A stretch of 64,000 bases of DNA from Ideonella aquatica (lineage in GTDB: Bacteria > Pseudomonadota > Gammaproteobacteria > Burkholderiales > Burkholderiaceae_C), in NCBI RefSeq assembly GCF_018069755.1, contig NZ_JAGQDE010000008.1:1-64000 (forward strand). The letters run 5' to 3'. This document shows, piece after piece, positions 18,360 to 28,386 of the stretch. The notes under the pieces were generated by a model. It did no database searches, was not told where the DNA came from, and was given only the letters and a program-made list of their open reading frames with translations. A program made the translations under genes and the position numbers. Position 1 is the first letter of the stretch, and the number at the start of each line of letters is the position of its first letter.

Positions 18360-19839
18360 TGCGGATCCAGGTGGTCTTCAGCTCGGTGTACTTGTCGAAG
18401 GCGTGCAGCGACTTGTCACGCCCGTTGCCGCTTTGCTTGTAGCCGCCAAAGGGCACCGTGATGTCGTCCTCGTCATACTGGTTGACATGTACCGTGCCGG
18501 CCCGCAGCGCCCGCGCCACGCGGTGGGCGCGGTTGATGTTGTCACTCCAGACGCTGGCTTGCAGGCCGTAGCTGGAGCTGTTGGCCAGTTGCAGTGCCTC
18601 GGCCTCGTCCTTGAAACGGATGATGCTCATCACCGGGCCGAAGATCTCCTCGCGGGCAATCTTCATGTCGTTGCGGATGCCGTCGAACACCGTGGGCTCC
18701 ACGTAGAAGCCGCCGGTCTCGGCACGCGCCCGTTGGCCACCGGCCACGCAGCGGCCGCCGTCGGCGTGGCCGGCATCGATGTAGCCGAGCACCGTCTTCA
18801 TTTGCGTTTCGTCCACCAATGCGCCCAGCTCGGTGGCCGGGTTCAGCGGATCGCCGGGCGCATACTTGGGCGCCTCGGCAGCGATCAGGCCCACGAACTC
18901 CTCGGCCACCGACTCGTGCACCAGCACGCGCGACGGGGCGTTGCAGCTCTCGCCCTGGTTGAAGAACATGCTGCCGGCCACGGTGCGCGCCGCGCGACCC
19001 AGGTCCTTGAAGTCATCGAACACCAGGAAGGCCGACTTGCCGCCCAGTTCGTTGTAGACCCGCTTGAGGTTGGAGCGGCCGGCGTAATCCAGCATGCGCC
19101 GACCCACCCGGGTGGAGCCGGTGAAGCCGATCGCATCGACCTCCATGTGCAGCGCCAGCGCCTCGCCGGCCTCATGGCCGAAGCCGGGCACGACATTGAA
19201 CACACCCGGCGGAATGCCCGCCTCGATGGCCAGCTCGGCCAGGCGCAGCGCGGTGTAGGGGCTCTTCTCGCTGGGCTTGAGCACCACCGAGTTGCCCGCC
19301 GCCAGTGCCGGCCCCAGCTTCCAGGCCGCCATGATCATTGGGTAATTCCAGGGCACGATCGCGCCGATCACGCCCATGGCTTCACGGGTGATCAGGGCCA
19401 GCGCGCTGTCGGGCGTGGGGGCGATCTCGTCGTAGATCTTGTCCACCGCCTCGGCGTACCAGGCGATGCAGCGGGCGGTGGACGGCACGTCCACCGACAG
19501 CGCGTACTGGATGGGCTTGCCCATGTCCAGGGTCTCGAGTAGGGCGAGTTCCTCCTTGGCAGCGAGGATCTTCTCGGAGAAACGTTGCAGGATCTTCTTG
19601 CGCACTGCCGGCGCCTTGCCGGCCCAACGGCGGTCGTCGAAGGCGGTGCGCGCGGCGCGCACGGCCGCGTCAATGTCCGCGGCCTGGCCGCGCACCACGG
19701 CGCCCAGCAGGCGGTTGTCGATCGGTGAATGCTTGGCGAAGGTCTGGCCATCGGCCGCCTCTACACGCCTGCCGTCGATCAGCGCGCGGCCGTCAGGTCG
19801 CAGGTCGGCGGCGCGGGCCGCCCAGTCGATCGTGCTCAT
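18352..19839 (-). CDS. puuC: Aldehyde dehydrogenase, PuuC-like
   Basis: A 495-residue NAD(P)-dependent aldehyde dehydrogenase. The NAD-binding IVPWNYP motif, KPSEKSP, the general-base Glu in NELGGKS and the nucleophile Cys in NQGESCNAPSR are all present. Length and the IDNRLLGAV opening fit the PuuC/AldB group, which oxidises gamma-glutamyl-gamma-aminobutyraldehyde or aminobutyraldehyde in putrescine breakdown. It is the first gene after the terminator that closes the transporter/porin operon, with 70 bases between. Assignment to putrescine rests mainly on the neighbourhood. Confidence 0.85.
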   Translation of the reverse strand: MSTIDWAARAADLRPDGRALIDGRRVEAADGQTFAKHSPIDNRLLGAVVRGQAADIDAAVRAARTAFDDRRWAGKAPAVRKKILQRFSEKILAAKEELALLETLDMGKPIQYALSVDVPSTARCIAWYAEAVDKIYDEIAPTPDSALALITREAMGVIGAIVPWNYPMIMAAWKLGPALAAGNSVVLKPSEKSPYTALRLAELAIEAGIPPGVFNVVPGFGHEAGEALALHMEVDAIGFTGSTRVGRRMLDYAGRSNLKRVYNELGGKSAFLVFDDFKDLGRAARTVAGSMFFNQGESCNAPSRVLVHESVAEEFVGLIAAEAPKYAPGDPLNPATELGALVDETQMKTVLGYIDAGHADGGRCVAGGQRARAETGGFYVEPTVFDGIRNDMKIAREEIFGPVMSIIRFKDEAEALQLANSSSYGLQASVWSDNINRAHRVARALRAGTVHVNQYDEDDITVPFGGYKQSGNGRDKSLHAFDKYTELKTTWIRID

Positions 19840-19857
19840 GGGAGATCTCGGTTCTGG

Positions 19858-19897
19858 AAACGAAACGGCCGCGCGAACCGGTCAGCCCGCGCGGCCG
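19858..19897 (-). terminator. Probable intrinsic terminator after the porin gene
   Basis: A perfect 10-base inverted repeat (arms 19866-19875 and 19888-19897, 12-base loop) lies 13 bases past the porin stop. On the minus strand it is followed by TTTCGTTT (19858-19865). It divides the polyamine locus into a catabolism/uptake unit and a puuC-glnT unit, unless read-through occurs. Confidence 0.6.
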
Positions 19898-19909
19898 GCA
19901 GCAACAGGG

Positions 19910-21241
19910 TCAGAAGGCCACGACCACCGACGCTGCCACCATGTTGTTGGTTTTCTTCAGGGCGCCGGTCTTGACGTCCTCGAACACCGCGCGGTCGGCA
20001 CCGTCCAGACGGTACTCCAGCTTCAGCGTGGTGCTGGTGTCAAAGAGGTACTTCAGGCCGGTGGTGACCGCCCAGCGGTTGGCGCCGCGGTTGGGGTCGG
20101 CCGGGTTGGCGCCGATGCCATTGCGGCCATCGAAGGTGGTCGGGTTATCGTTGGCGTCGACAAAGCCGGTGTAGCCGAACAGGCCGCCGCCGTTCTTGTC
20201 GTTGCGGATGTAGTCGGCGCGGATCAGGCCCTGCAGACGCGGGTCGAACAGGTAGCCGGCCAGGCCCGACAGGCCCCACCACTGCGCATCGCCGCCGTTG
20301 GTGGCCGCGCCCTTGTGGCGGCCATAGCTGACCTGGCCTTGCAGCGTGATGTCGCCGCGGGTGAAGTAGCCGTCCACCTCAAGCAACTGGGCCATCGTCG
20401 GCAGGCCGGTGTTGTAGTTGGTGGCTCGGCCCAGCAGGGCGGCCGCGCCCCAGCCGGCGAACTCACCCTTGGCGTAGTCCACGCGGGCCGTCAGCACCGG
20501 GCGCTTGTCGCCACTGTCCTTGGCCGTCTTGTTGACGTTGCCGATCGCGCCGCGCAGCCACCACTTGCCTTCCTTGATGTCCAGGCCGACGCCGGTGTAA
20601 TGGGTAGGCAGCGTGAAGTCGTACAGCAGGTTGTGCGAGGTCAGCGGGTTCAGCGTGGGTTGCTGGTACTCGTAGCCCGACCAGTCCGGAATCTGGCCGG
20701 CGATCAGTCGCGTCTGCAGGCTGCCCAGCGGCACCGAGACCGTGGCTTCCTGCACGATGGACTGGCCGTCGACCACCGCGCCGGTGCCGCGGTTGGGCGC
20801 CAGCGTCAGCTTCCAGATCACGCCGCTGTCGGTTTCCTTGGTGAAGTCGAGCACCGCGGCACCCATGTAGGAGGTGTCGTAGTTGTAGCCATCCCCCTGC
20901 TGGTTCAGGAACTGCACGCCAGCGCGGTTCTGGCGCTGGTTGTAGACAAAGACCGGCTCGATGTAGCCCGAGAGCTTCAGTCCCTTGTAACCCTGGTCGG
21001 TGAAGTTGTCCTGGATGGACTCGGTCTTGACCGCGATACGGTTGAACTCAGCGGCCTGCTCGGGCGTCATGCCCCACTGGGGCTTGGTGGCGGCGGTGCT
21101 GTCGAGCTTTTTCTCGAGGTCGGCCACGCGCTCCTTCAGGGCGCGCAGCTCCTTGAGCAGTTCTTCATTGGACTGCGCGGCCACCGGAAAGGCGGCGCAC
21201 ACGGCCAAGGCAAGGAGGGTCGGACGCAGCAACAAGCTCAT
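19910..21241 (-). CDS. DUF3138 family outer-membrane porin-like protein
   Basis: A 443-residue protein with a Sec signal peptide ending at VAAQ (about residue 22), a short coiled-coil segment (ELLKELRALKERVADLEKKL), then a long stretch of alternating-polarity strands rich in Tyr, Trp and Gly that ends in Phe, the mark of an outer-membrane beta-barrel. The GYIEPVFVYN region and the conserved Trp/Tyr pattern fit the DUF3138 family common in Burkholderiales. The ATG at 21241 is preceded by AAGGAAC. It follows potI by 40 bases in the same direction, so it probably lets polyamines or related amines through the outer membrane. That role is inferred from position. Confidence 0.82.
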   Translation of the reverse strand: MSLLLRPTLLALAVCAAFPVAAQSNEELLKELRALKERVADLEKKLDSTAATKPQWGMTPEQAAEFNRIAVKTESIQDNFTDQGYKGLKLSGYIEPVFVYNQRQNRAGVQFLNQQGDGYNYDTSYMGAAVLDFTKETDSGVIWKLTLAPNRGTGAVVDGQSIVQEATVSVPLGSLQTRLIAGQIPDWSGYEYQQPTLNPLTSHNLLYDFTLPTHYTGVGLDIKEGKWWLRGAIGNVNKTAKDSGDKRPVLTARVDYAKGEFAGWGAAALLGRATNYNTGLPTMAQLLEVDGYFTRGDITLQGQVSYGRHKGAATNGGDAQWWGLSGLAGYLFDPRLQGLIRADYIRNDKNGGGLFGYTGFVDANDNPTTFDGRNGIGANPADPNRGANRWAVTTGLKYLFDTSTTLKLEYRLDGADRAVFEDVKTGALKKTNNMVAASVVVAF

Positions 21242-21281
21242 GGAGGGTTCCTTCTGGCTGGGGTTGTCTCGGTGGTGGTGT

Positions 21282-22124
21282 TCAGTGGCGGGCGGCTTCG
21301 GCCATTTCGCGCTGGCGCTTGCGCTCGGCATTGGCGATCGCATAGCTGGCGAGCACCGTGCCGATGGCAACAACCAGCACGATCAGCGTGGCGACCGCAT
21401 TGACGCTGGGATTCAGGCCCAGTCGGGCGCGGGAGAAGATGACGAGCGGCATGGTCGTCGAGCCGGGGCCGGACAGGAAGGCCGACAGCACGACGTCGTC
21501 AAGAGACAGCGTGAAGGTCAGCAGCCAGGCTGACATCAGCGCCTGCGCGATCATGGGCAGCGTGACCAGGAAGAAAACCTGCCGCGGGCGGGCGCCCAGG
21601 TCCATGGCCGCTTCTTCCAGTTGCGGATTGAGCTCTTGCAGACGGGCTTGCACCACCACGGTGGCGTAGGCCATGCCCAGCAGCAGGTGGCCCATCCAGA
21701 TGGTCAGGGCGCCGCGCTCAGGGAAACCCACGGCCCGTTGCACCGACACCATCATCAGCAGCAAGGACAGGCCCACCACCACCTCGGGCATCACCAGGGG
21801 CGCGTTGACCATGCCGGAGAACGCCGTGCGGCCAAAGAAGCGCTTGTACTTGACCAGTGCAAAGGCGGCAAAGGTGCCCAGCACGACCGAGCCGCAGGCG
21901 GTGAAGAAGGCGATCTTCACCGACAGCCACAGGCCGTTGAGCATCTCCTGGTCTTCTAGCAGTGCCCCGTACCACTTCAGCGTGAAGCCGCGCCAGACAT
22001 TGGCCACCGGCGAATCGTTGAAGGAGTACAGGATCAGCGCAACGATCGGCAGGTACAGGAACAGGTAGCCACCGGCCAGCCAGCCCTTGCCGAAACGGCG
22101 GTTGAAGTTGGGCGTCAAGCGCAT
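21282..22124 (-). CDS. potI: Putrescine ABC transporter permease PotI
   Basis: A 280-residue inner-membrane permease with about six helices. The EAAMDLGARPRQVFFLVTLPM segment in the second half is the EAA loop that contacts the ATPase. The LILYSFNDS opening is typical of PotI/PotC-type subunits. Gene order potF-potG-potH-potI is the same as in the enterobacterial putrescine importer. It starts one base after the potH stop. Confidence 0.9.
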   Translation of the reverse strand: MRLTPNFNRRFGKGWLAGGYLFLYLPIVALILYSFNDSPVANVWRGFTLKWYGALLEDQEMLNGLWLSVKIAFFTACGSVVLGTFAAFALVKYKRFFGRTAFSGMVNAPLVMPEVVVGLSLLLMMVSVQRAVGFPERGALTIWMGHLLLGMAYATVVVQARLQELNPQLEEAAMDLGARPRQVFFLVTLPMIAQALMSAWLLTFTLSLDDVVLSAFLSGPGSTTMPLVIFSRARLGLNPSVNAVATLIVLVVAIGTVLASYAIANAERKRQREMAEAARH

Positions 22125-22125
22125 G

Positions 22126-23055
22126 TCAGCGGTTCTCCTGCGCTTCGGCCTGGTATTTGTTGAAGATGGCCAGCGGCACGATGATCAGCAGGATCATCAC
22201 CACGGCCACGCTGGAGGCCATCGGCCAGTCGTTGTTCGAGAAAAACTCGTCCCAGACCACGCGGCCGATCATCAGCGTCTCTGGGCCGCCCAGCAGCTCG
22301 GGGATCACGAACTCGCCCACGCAGGGGATGAACACCAGCATCGATCCGGCGATGATGCCGGCCTTGGACAGCGGCACCGTGATGCGCCAGAAGGCCTGCC
22401 AGGGCGTGGCGCCCAGGTCGGCCGCCGCTTCCAAAAGGCGCAGATCCATCTTGGCCAGGTTGGAGTACAGCGGCAGGATCATGAAGGGCAGGTAGGTGTA
22501 GGTCATGCCCAGCACCAGCGAGAACGGGGTGTTCATGAACTTGCCGGGTGCGCTGATCAGGCCGCCGGCCAACAGCACCTGGTCCAGACCGGTGGCGATC
22601 AGCACGTCGGACACCCAGCCGTGCTCGGAGAGCAGGGCCTTCCAGGAATACACGCGCAGCAGGAAACTGGTCCAGAAGGGCAGCATCACCAGCATCAGCA
22701 GCGTGGGCTGGAGAGTGACCTTGGCGCGCGCCATGAAGTAGGCGAAGGGGTAGCCGATCAGCAGGCACAGCAGCGTGGTCACTGCGGCGTACTTCAGGCT
22801 GGCGATGTAGGTCAGGACGTAGAGGTCGTCGCTGGCGATGAACAGGTAGTTGCTGAACTTCAGCGTCAGCGCCAGCACGCCGTCCTGCCAGGTCAGCACA
22901 TCCTTGAAGGTCACGGTCTCCATTTCGGAGACGCTGATCTTGGCCAGGATCAGGAACGGGAACAGGAAGAACAGCAGCAGCCAGCCGTAGGGCAGGGCAA
23001 TGACGCCGGTGCGGCCGGTGAACAGGCGCTGCAGGCGCCGGACCAGGGCTTTCAT
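22126..23055 (-). CDS. potH: Putrescine ABC transporter permease PotH
   Basis: A 309-residue inner-membrane permease with about six helices, and the EAA loop in LLEAAADLGATPWQAFWRI. The FLFPFLILAKISVSE N-terminus is typical of PotH/PotB subunits. It pairs with PotI to form the membrane channel of the polyamine importer. It starts 10 bases after the potG stop, and potI follows after one base. Confidence 0.91.
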   Translation of the reverse strand: MKALVRRLQRLFTGRTGVIALPYGWLLLFFLFPFLILAKISVSEMETVTFKDVLTWQDGVLALTLKFSNYLFIASDDLYVLTYIASLKYAAVTTLLCLLIGYPFAYFMARAKVTLQPTLLMLVMLPFWTSFLLRVYSWKALLSEHGWVSDVLIATGLDQVLLAGGLISAPGKFMNTPFSLVLGMTYTYLPFMILPLYSNLAKMDLRLLEAAADLGATPWQAFWRITVPLSKAGIIAGSMLVFIPCVGEFVIPELLGGPETLMIGRVVWDEFFSNNDWPMASSVAVVMILLIIVPLAIFNKYQAEAQENR

Positions 23056-23065
23056 GGCTGCGTCC

Positions 23066-24178
<1,113 letters not shown>

Positions 24179-24198
24179 GGTGCTCCGGTCGCGAGGCC

Positions 24199-25314
24199 TC
24201 AGAGGCCGGTCTTGAACGAGGTGAAGGTGCGCGTCATCAACCGGCGCAGGTCATTGTTCAGCGAGTCTGGCGGCACCATCTTCTTCATGTCTTCATCCGA
24301 CAGGAAGACGGTGGGGTTGGCGGCCACCTCGGGCTTGACGAACTTCTTCGACTCCTTGTTGGGGTTGGCGTAGAACACCTTGTTGGTCAGCTGCGCATGC
24401 ACTTCGGGGCGCAGCACGTAGTTGATCCACTTGTGGGCGTTGCCGGGGTGGGCGGCATCGGCCGGGATGACCATCACGTCAAAGAACAGCAGGCCACCGG
24501 TCTTCGGGATCAGGGCCTGGATGTTCTGGCCGGTCTTGCCATCGATCGCGCGCTGACGGGCAATGTTGATGTCACCCGACCAACCCAGTGCCAGGCAGAT
24601 CGAGCCATTGGCCATGTCGTTGATGTAGCCGGAGGAGCTGAACAGCGTGACGTTGGGGCGCACCGATTTCAGCAGTTGCGAGGCGGCCGCGTAGTCGGAG
24701 GGGTTCTTGCTGAACGACGGTTTGCCCAGGTAGTGCAGCGCGGCCGGCACCACTTCAGAGGCCGAATCCAGGAAGGACACGCCGCAGGACTTCATCTTCG
24801 AGATGTACTCGGGCTTGAAGACCAGGTCCCAGGCGTTGTCGGGCATGGGCGTGCTGCCCAGCGCGGCCTTGACCTTGTCGACATTGATGCCCACCGTGGT
24901 GTAGCCCCAGAGCCAGTCGACCAGGTAGTCGTTGCCCGGGTCCATGGCCTGGAGCTGCTTGAGCACGGTCGGGTCGAGGTTCTTCCAGTTGGGGATCTGG
25001 CTCTTGTCGAGCTTGCGCAGCAGGCCGCCATCGATCTGCAGCTTGGCCCAGTTGGAGGAGGGCACGACGATGTCGTAGCCGGTCTTGCCCGCCACCAGCT
25101 TGGCGTGGACGATCTCGTTGTTGTCGAAGTTGTCGTACCGGACCTTGATGCCGGTTTCCTTCTCGAAGTTCTTGATCGTCTCCTCGGCGATGTAGTCGGA
25201 CCAGTTGTAAATGTTGAGGACCTTTTCCTCCTCCTGGGCTTGGACCGGGCCCACTGCGAGCAGCAGACTGGCGGTCGCCAGGGCGAGGACCGAACGGACG
25301 GATCTGAACTTCAT
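24199..25314 (-). CDS. potF: Putrescine-binding periplasmic protein PotF/SpuD
   Basis: A 371-residue periplasmic polyamine-binding protein. A Sec signal peptide ends at PVQAQ (about residue 25). The mature protein starts with the ligand-binding motif NWSDYI, followed by a second motif GWSGDI and by IPADAAHP, where PotF-type proteins place the acidic residues that bind the amine groups. ATG 25314 follows GGAGGT, and an upstream frame extension has no support. The 173-base gap to the aminotransferase gene could hold an internal promoter. It delivers putrescine or a related polyamine to PotGHI. Confidence 0.92.
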   Translation of the reverse strand: MKFRSVRSVLALATASLLLAVGPVQAQEEEKVLNIYNWSDYIAEETIKNFEKETGIKVRYDNFDNNEIVHAKLVAGKTGYDIVVPSSNWAKLQIDGGLLRKLDKSQIPNWKNLDPTVLKQLQAMDPGNDYLVDWLWGYTTVGINVDKVKAALGSTPMPDNAWDLVFKPEYISKMKSCGVSFLDSASEVVPAALHYLGKPSFSKNPSDYAAASQLLKSVRPNVTLFSSSGYINDMANGSICLALGWSGDINIARQRAIDGKTGQNIQALIPKTGGLLFFDVMVIPADAAHPGNAHKWINYVLRPEVHAQLTNKVFYANPNKESKKFVKPEVAANPTVFLSDEDMKKMVPPDSLNNDLRRLMTRTFTSFKTGL

Positions 25315-25487
25315 GGTGGTGAGACCTCCGGGGTGGCTTGGGGTAGGTGGGTGACAGTGGCGGCCCTCAGCCGAGGCTGGGGATCGCGCCCATTCAGCGA
25401 ACGAGTCTAGGTGGCGGTTGACCTGGGCTGCAACGGGGGATGCGAGGGATGTCGGGCGCCCACCACGGCGGCGGCACCCGAGCACGC

Positions 25488-26900
25488 TCACAGCCAGCCC
25501 TGGCGGTTGGCGTCGGCCAGCGTCAGGTCCAGGCACTTGCGCACCAGGGCCATCAGCTCGTCGATCTGTGCGCGCGACATCACCAGCGGCGGGGCGATGA
25601 TCATGCGGTCACCGACGGCTCGCATGATCAGGCCGTTACCGAAGCAGTGACCCCGGCAAACCATGCCGACCTCCAGCTCCGACGGGAAGGGCGTGCCCTT
25701 CGCCTTGTCCTTGACCAACAGCAATCCCGCCATCATTCCGCAGTGATCGACGTCGCCCACCAGCGGGTGATCCCGCAGCGACTCGAACTGCTCAGCAAGA
25801 TACGGGCCCACGTTGTCGCGCACATGCTCGACCAGGCGCAGTTGCTGGATCAGCTTGATATTGGCCACGGCCACCGCCGCGGCCACCGGGTGGCCCGAGT
25901 AGGTGAAGCCGTGGTTGAAGTCGCCGCCCTGCTCGATCAGCACCTTGGCCACACGGTCGCCCACCATCACGCCGCCCAGCGGGATGTAGCCCGAGGTCAC
26001 GCCCTTGGCAAAGGTCATCAGGTCGGGCTTGGAGCCCATGGTCTGGCTGCCGAACCAGTGGCCGGTGCGGCCGAAACCGCAGATCACCTCGTCGGAGACC
26101 AGCAGGATGCCGTACTGATCGCAGATGCGCTGGATCTCGGGCCAGTAGGTCTCGGGCGGCACGATGACGCCACCGGCACCCTGCACCGGCTCGCCGATGA
26201 AGGCAGCCACCTTCTCGGGGCCGACCTCCAGGATCTTGGCCTCCAGCCATCCCGCGGCCACCTTGCCGAAATCGGCACGGCTCATGTCGCGGCCGTTCTC
26301 GTACCAGTAGGGCTGGTCGATGTGGACGATGCCGGGAATCGGCAGGCCGCCCTGGGCATGCATGTAGCTCATGCCGCCCAGCGAGGCGCCGGCCATGGTG
26401 GAGCCGTGGTAGCCGTTCTTGCGGCTGATGATGACGTGGCGCTCGGGTTGGCCCAGGATGTCCCAGTAACGGCGGACCATGCGCACGATGGTGTCGTTGC
26501 CTTCCGAGCCCGAGCCGGTGAAGAACACATGCTCGAAGCCCGGCGGCGAGACCTGGGCCAGCAGCTCGGCCAGCTCGATCGACGGCGGCGTGGCCGTCTG
26601 GAAGAAGGCGTTGTAGAAGGGCAGCTCCTTCATCTGGCGCGTGGCGGCGTCGATCAGCGACTGCTGGCCGTAGCCGACGTTGACGCACCACAGGCCGCTC
26701 ATCGCGTCGAGGATCTTGTGGCCCTCGCTGTCCCAGATGTAGATGCCCTCGGCCTTGGTGATGATGCGCGAGCCCTTCTTGTTCAGGCTGCCGAAATCGG
26801 TGAAGGGGTGCAGGAAGTGCTTGGAGTCGGCCTGCTGCCACTCGCGGGTGCTGCGCTGGGTCGCCACGGCGGGCGCCTGGATGACGATGTTGTCTTGCAT
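25488..26900 (-). CDS. spuC: Class III aminotransferase, putrescine/polyamine type (SpuC-like)
   Basis: A 470-residue PLP enzyme of the class III (omega) aminotransferases, matching the polyamine:pyruvate group that turns putrescine into 4-aminobutyraldehyde. Visible elements are the cofactor-phosphate site FFTGSGSEGNDT, NGYHGSTMAG, the DEVICGFGRTG block with the PLP-contacting Asp, and the Schiff-base Lys in TFAKGVTSGY. In the cluster it offers a route that bypasses gamma-glutamylation. It lies between puuA and potF, as spuC does between spuB and spuD in Pseudomonas. Confidence 0.9.
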   Translation of the reverse strand: MQDNIVIQAPAVATQRSTREWQQADSKHFLHPFTDFGSLNKKGSRIITKAEGIYIWDSEGHKILDAMSGLWCVNVGYGQQSLIDAATRQMKELPFYNAFFQTATPPSIELAELLAQVSPPGFEHVFFTGSGSEGNDTIVRMVRRYWDILGQPERHVIISRKNGYHGSTMAGASLGGMSYMHAQGGLPIPGIVHIDQPYWYENGRDMSRADFGKVAAGWLEAKILEVGPEKVAAFIGEPVQGAGGVIVPPETYWPEIQRICDQYGILLVSDEVICGFGRTGHWFGSQTMGSKPDLMTFAKGVTSGYIPLGGVMVGDRVAKVLIEQGGDFNHGFTYSGHPVAAAVAVANIKLIQQLRLVEHVRDNVGPYLAEQFESLRDHPLVGDVDHCGMMAGLLLVKDKAKGTPFPSELEVGMVCRGHCFGNGLIMRAVGDRMIIAPPLVMSRAQIDELMALVRKCLDLTLADANRQGWL

Positions 26901-26928
26901 GGTGTTGCTCTCGAATCAGGTCGGCAGG

Positions 26929-28296
26929 TCAGACGTGCAGAAGGAGGTGCTCGCGCTCCCACGGCGAGATCACCTTCATGAACTCGGCGTGCTCGATCTC
27001 CTTGACCTCGGTGTAGACGGTGACGAAGGACTCGCCCAGCACACTGGCCAGGTCCTTGTCGTCGCGCAGCAGGTTCAGCGCTTCGCCCAGGCTGCGTGGC
27101 AGCTGGTACTCGCCCAGGTAGGCGTCGCCCTTGCATTCGGGCGAGGGCGCGACCTTGTTCTTGATGCCCAGGTAGCCGCAGGCCAGCGTGGCGGCCAGCG
27201 CGACGTAGGGGTTGGCGTCGGCGCCAATCACGCGGTTCTCGATGCGCCGGGCCTGCGGCGAGGCCAGCGGGCTGCGGATGCCCACGGTGCGGTTGTCGGT
27301 GCCCCACTGGATGTTGATCGGCGCGGCGGTGAAGCGGGCCAGGCGGCGGTAGCTGTTCACATAGGGCGCGAACAGCGCCATGGCCGCCGGGATGTACTTC
27401 TGCAGGCCGCCGATGTACCAGTAGAACTCGTCGCTGGGGCTGCCGTCTTCCTTGCTGAAGATGTTGCGGCCGGTGGCCTTGTTGACCACCGACTGGTGGA
27501 TGTGCATGGCGCTGCCGGGCTCGCCGGCGATCGGCTTGGCCATGAAGGTGGCGAACATGTCGTGGCGCAGCGCGGCTTCGCGCACCGTACGCTTGAAGAA
27601 GAAGACCTCGTCGGCCAGGCCCAGCGGGTGGGCGTGGAAGAAGTTGATCTCCATCTGGCCGGCACCGATCTCGTGGATCAGGGTGTCGACGTTGAGCTCC
27701 ATCTTGTCACAGTAATCGTAGACGTCCTCGAACAGCGGATCGAACTCGTTGACGGCGTCAATCGAGTAGGCCTGGCGCGAGGTCTCCGAGCGGCCGCTAC
27801 GGCCGATCGGCGGCTTCAGCGGCATGTCGGGGTCGGTGTTGCGGGCGACCAGGTAGAACTCGAGCTCGGGCGCGACCACCGGATCCCAACCCTCGGCAGC
27901 GTAGAGATCGCAGACCCGGCGCAACACCGAGCGTGGTGCAAAGGGCACCAACTGGCCGTTGCGGTCATAACAGTCGTGGATCACCTGGGCGGTGGGGTCC
28001 ACGGCCCAGGGCACCAGACGCACCGAGGCCGGGTCGGGCCGCAGGTGCATGTCGTGGTCCATCGGGCTGATGACGTCGTAGTACGGTCCCTCCTCGGGGA
28101 ACTCGCCGGTCACGCCCATGGCGACCACCGCCTCGGGCAGCCGCATGCCGCGGTCCTCGGTGAATTTCTCGCGCGGCAGGATCTTGCCGCGGGCCACGCC
28201 GGTGAGGTCGGGCACGAGGCACTCGATCTCGGTGACGCGGTGTTCATTGAGCCAATGTTCAAGCTCGTGGAAATTGAAAAGTTCTTTGCTGGCCAT
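26929..28296 (-). CDS. puuA: Gamma-glutamylputrescine synthetase (PuuA/SpuB-like)
   Basis: A 455-residue ATP-dependent ligase of the glutamine synthetase superfamily that joins glutamate to putrescine as the first step of the Puu pathway. N-terminal features are CLVPDLTGVARGK and PREKF. The catalytic domain has APELEFYL, EIGAGQMEINF, GSAMHIHQS and ADANPYVALAA. The PuuA group is supported by length, by the neighbouring puuD and puuB genes and by absence of the GlnA adenylylation signature. It is one of two GS-like ligases in the locus. It starts 90 bases after the puuD stop. Confidence 0.9.
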   Translation of the reverse strand: MASKELFNFHELEHWLNEHRVTEIECLVPDLTGVARGKILPREKFTEDRGMRLPEAVVAMGVTGEFPEEGPYYDVISPMDHDMHLRPDPASVRLVPWAVDPTAQVIHDCYDRNGQLVPFAPRSVLRRVCDLYAAEGWDPVVAPELEFYLVARNTDPDMPLKPPIGRSGRSETSRQAYSIDAVNEFDPLFEDVYDYCDKMELNVDTLIHEIGAGQMEINFFHAHPLGLADEVFFFKRTVREAALRHDMFATFMAKPIAGEPGSAMHIHQSVVNKATGRNIFSKEDGSPSDEFYWYIGGLQKYIPAAMALFAPYVNSYRRLARFTAAPINIQWGTDNRTVGIRSPLASPQARRIENRVIGADANPYVALAATLACGYLGIKNKVAPSPECKGDAYLGEYQLPRSLGEALNLLRDDKDLASVLGESFVTVYTEVKEIEHAEFMKVISPWEREHLLLHV

Positions 28297-28386
28297 GTCG
28301 GCACCTGGTGGTTTCGCGCGCGGGTTGGGTGTGCTCCCCTGGATCAGGGAGCGCCGGGCCGCGCGGGCCCCGGCGTGTTCTGCGCC

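Noticed and set aside
25404-25433. Possible minus-strand promoter for potF (TTGCAG, 18 bases, TAGACT)
   Set aside because: Both boxes are poor matches and the spacing is long; kept only as a possibility for the 173-base gap between spuC and potF.
28335-28370. GC-rich inverted repeats in the 90-base puuD-puuA gap as a transcription attenuator
   Set aside because: Arms are short and imperfect and there is no T-run or leader peptide.
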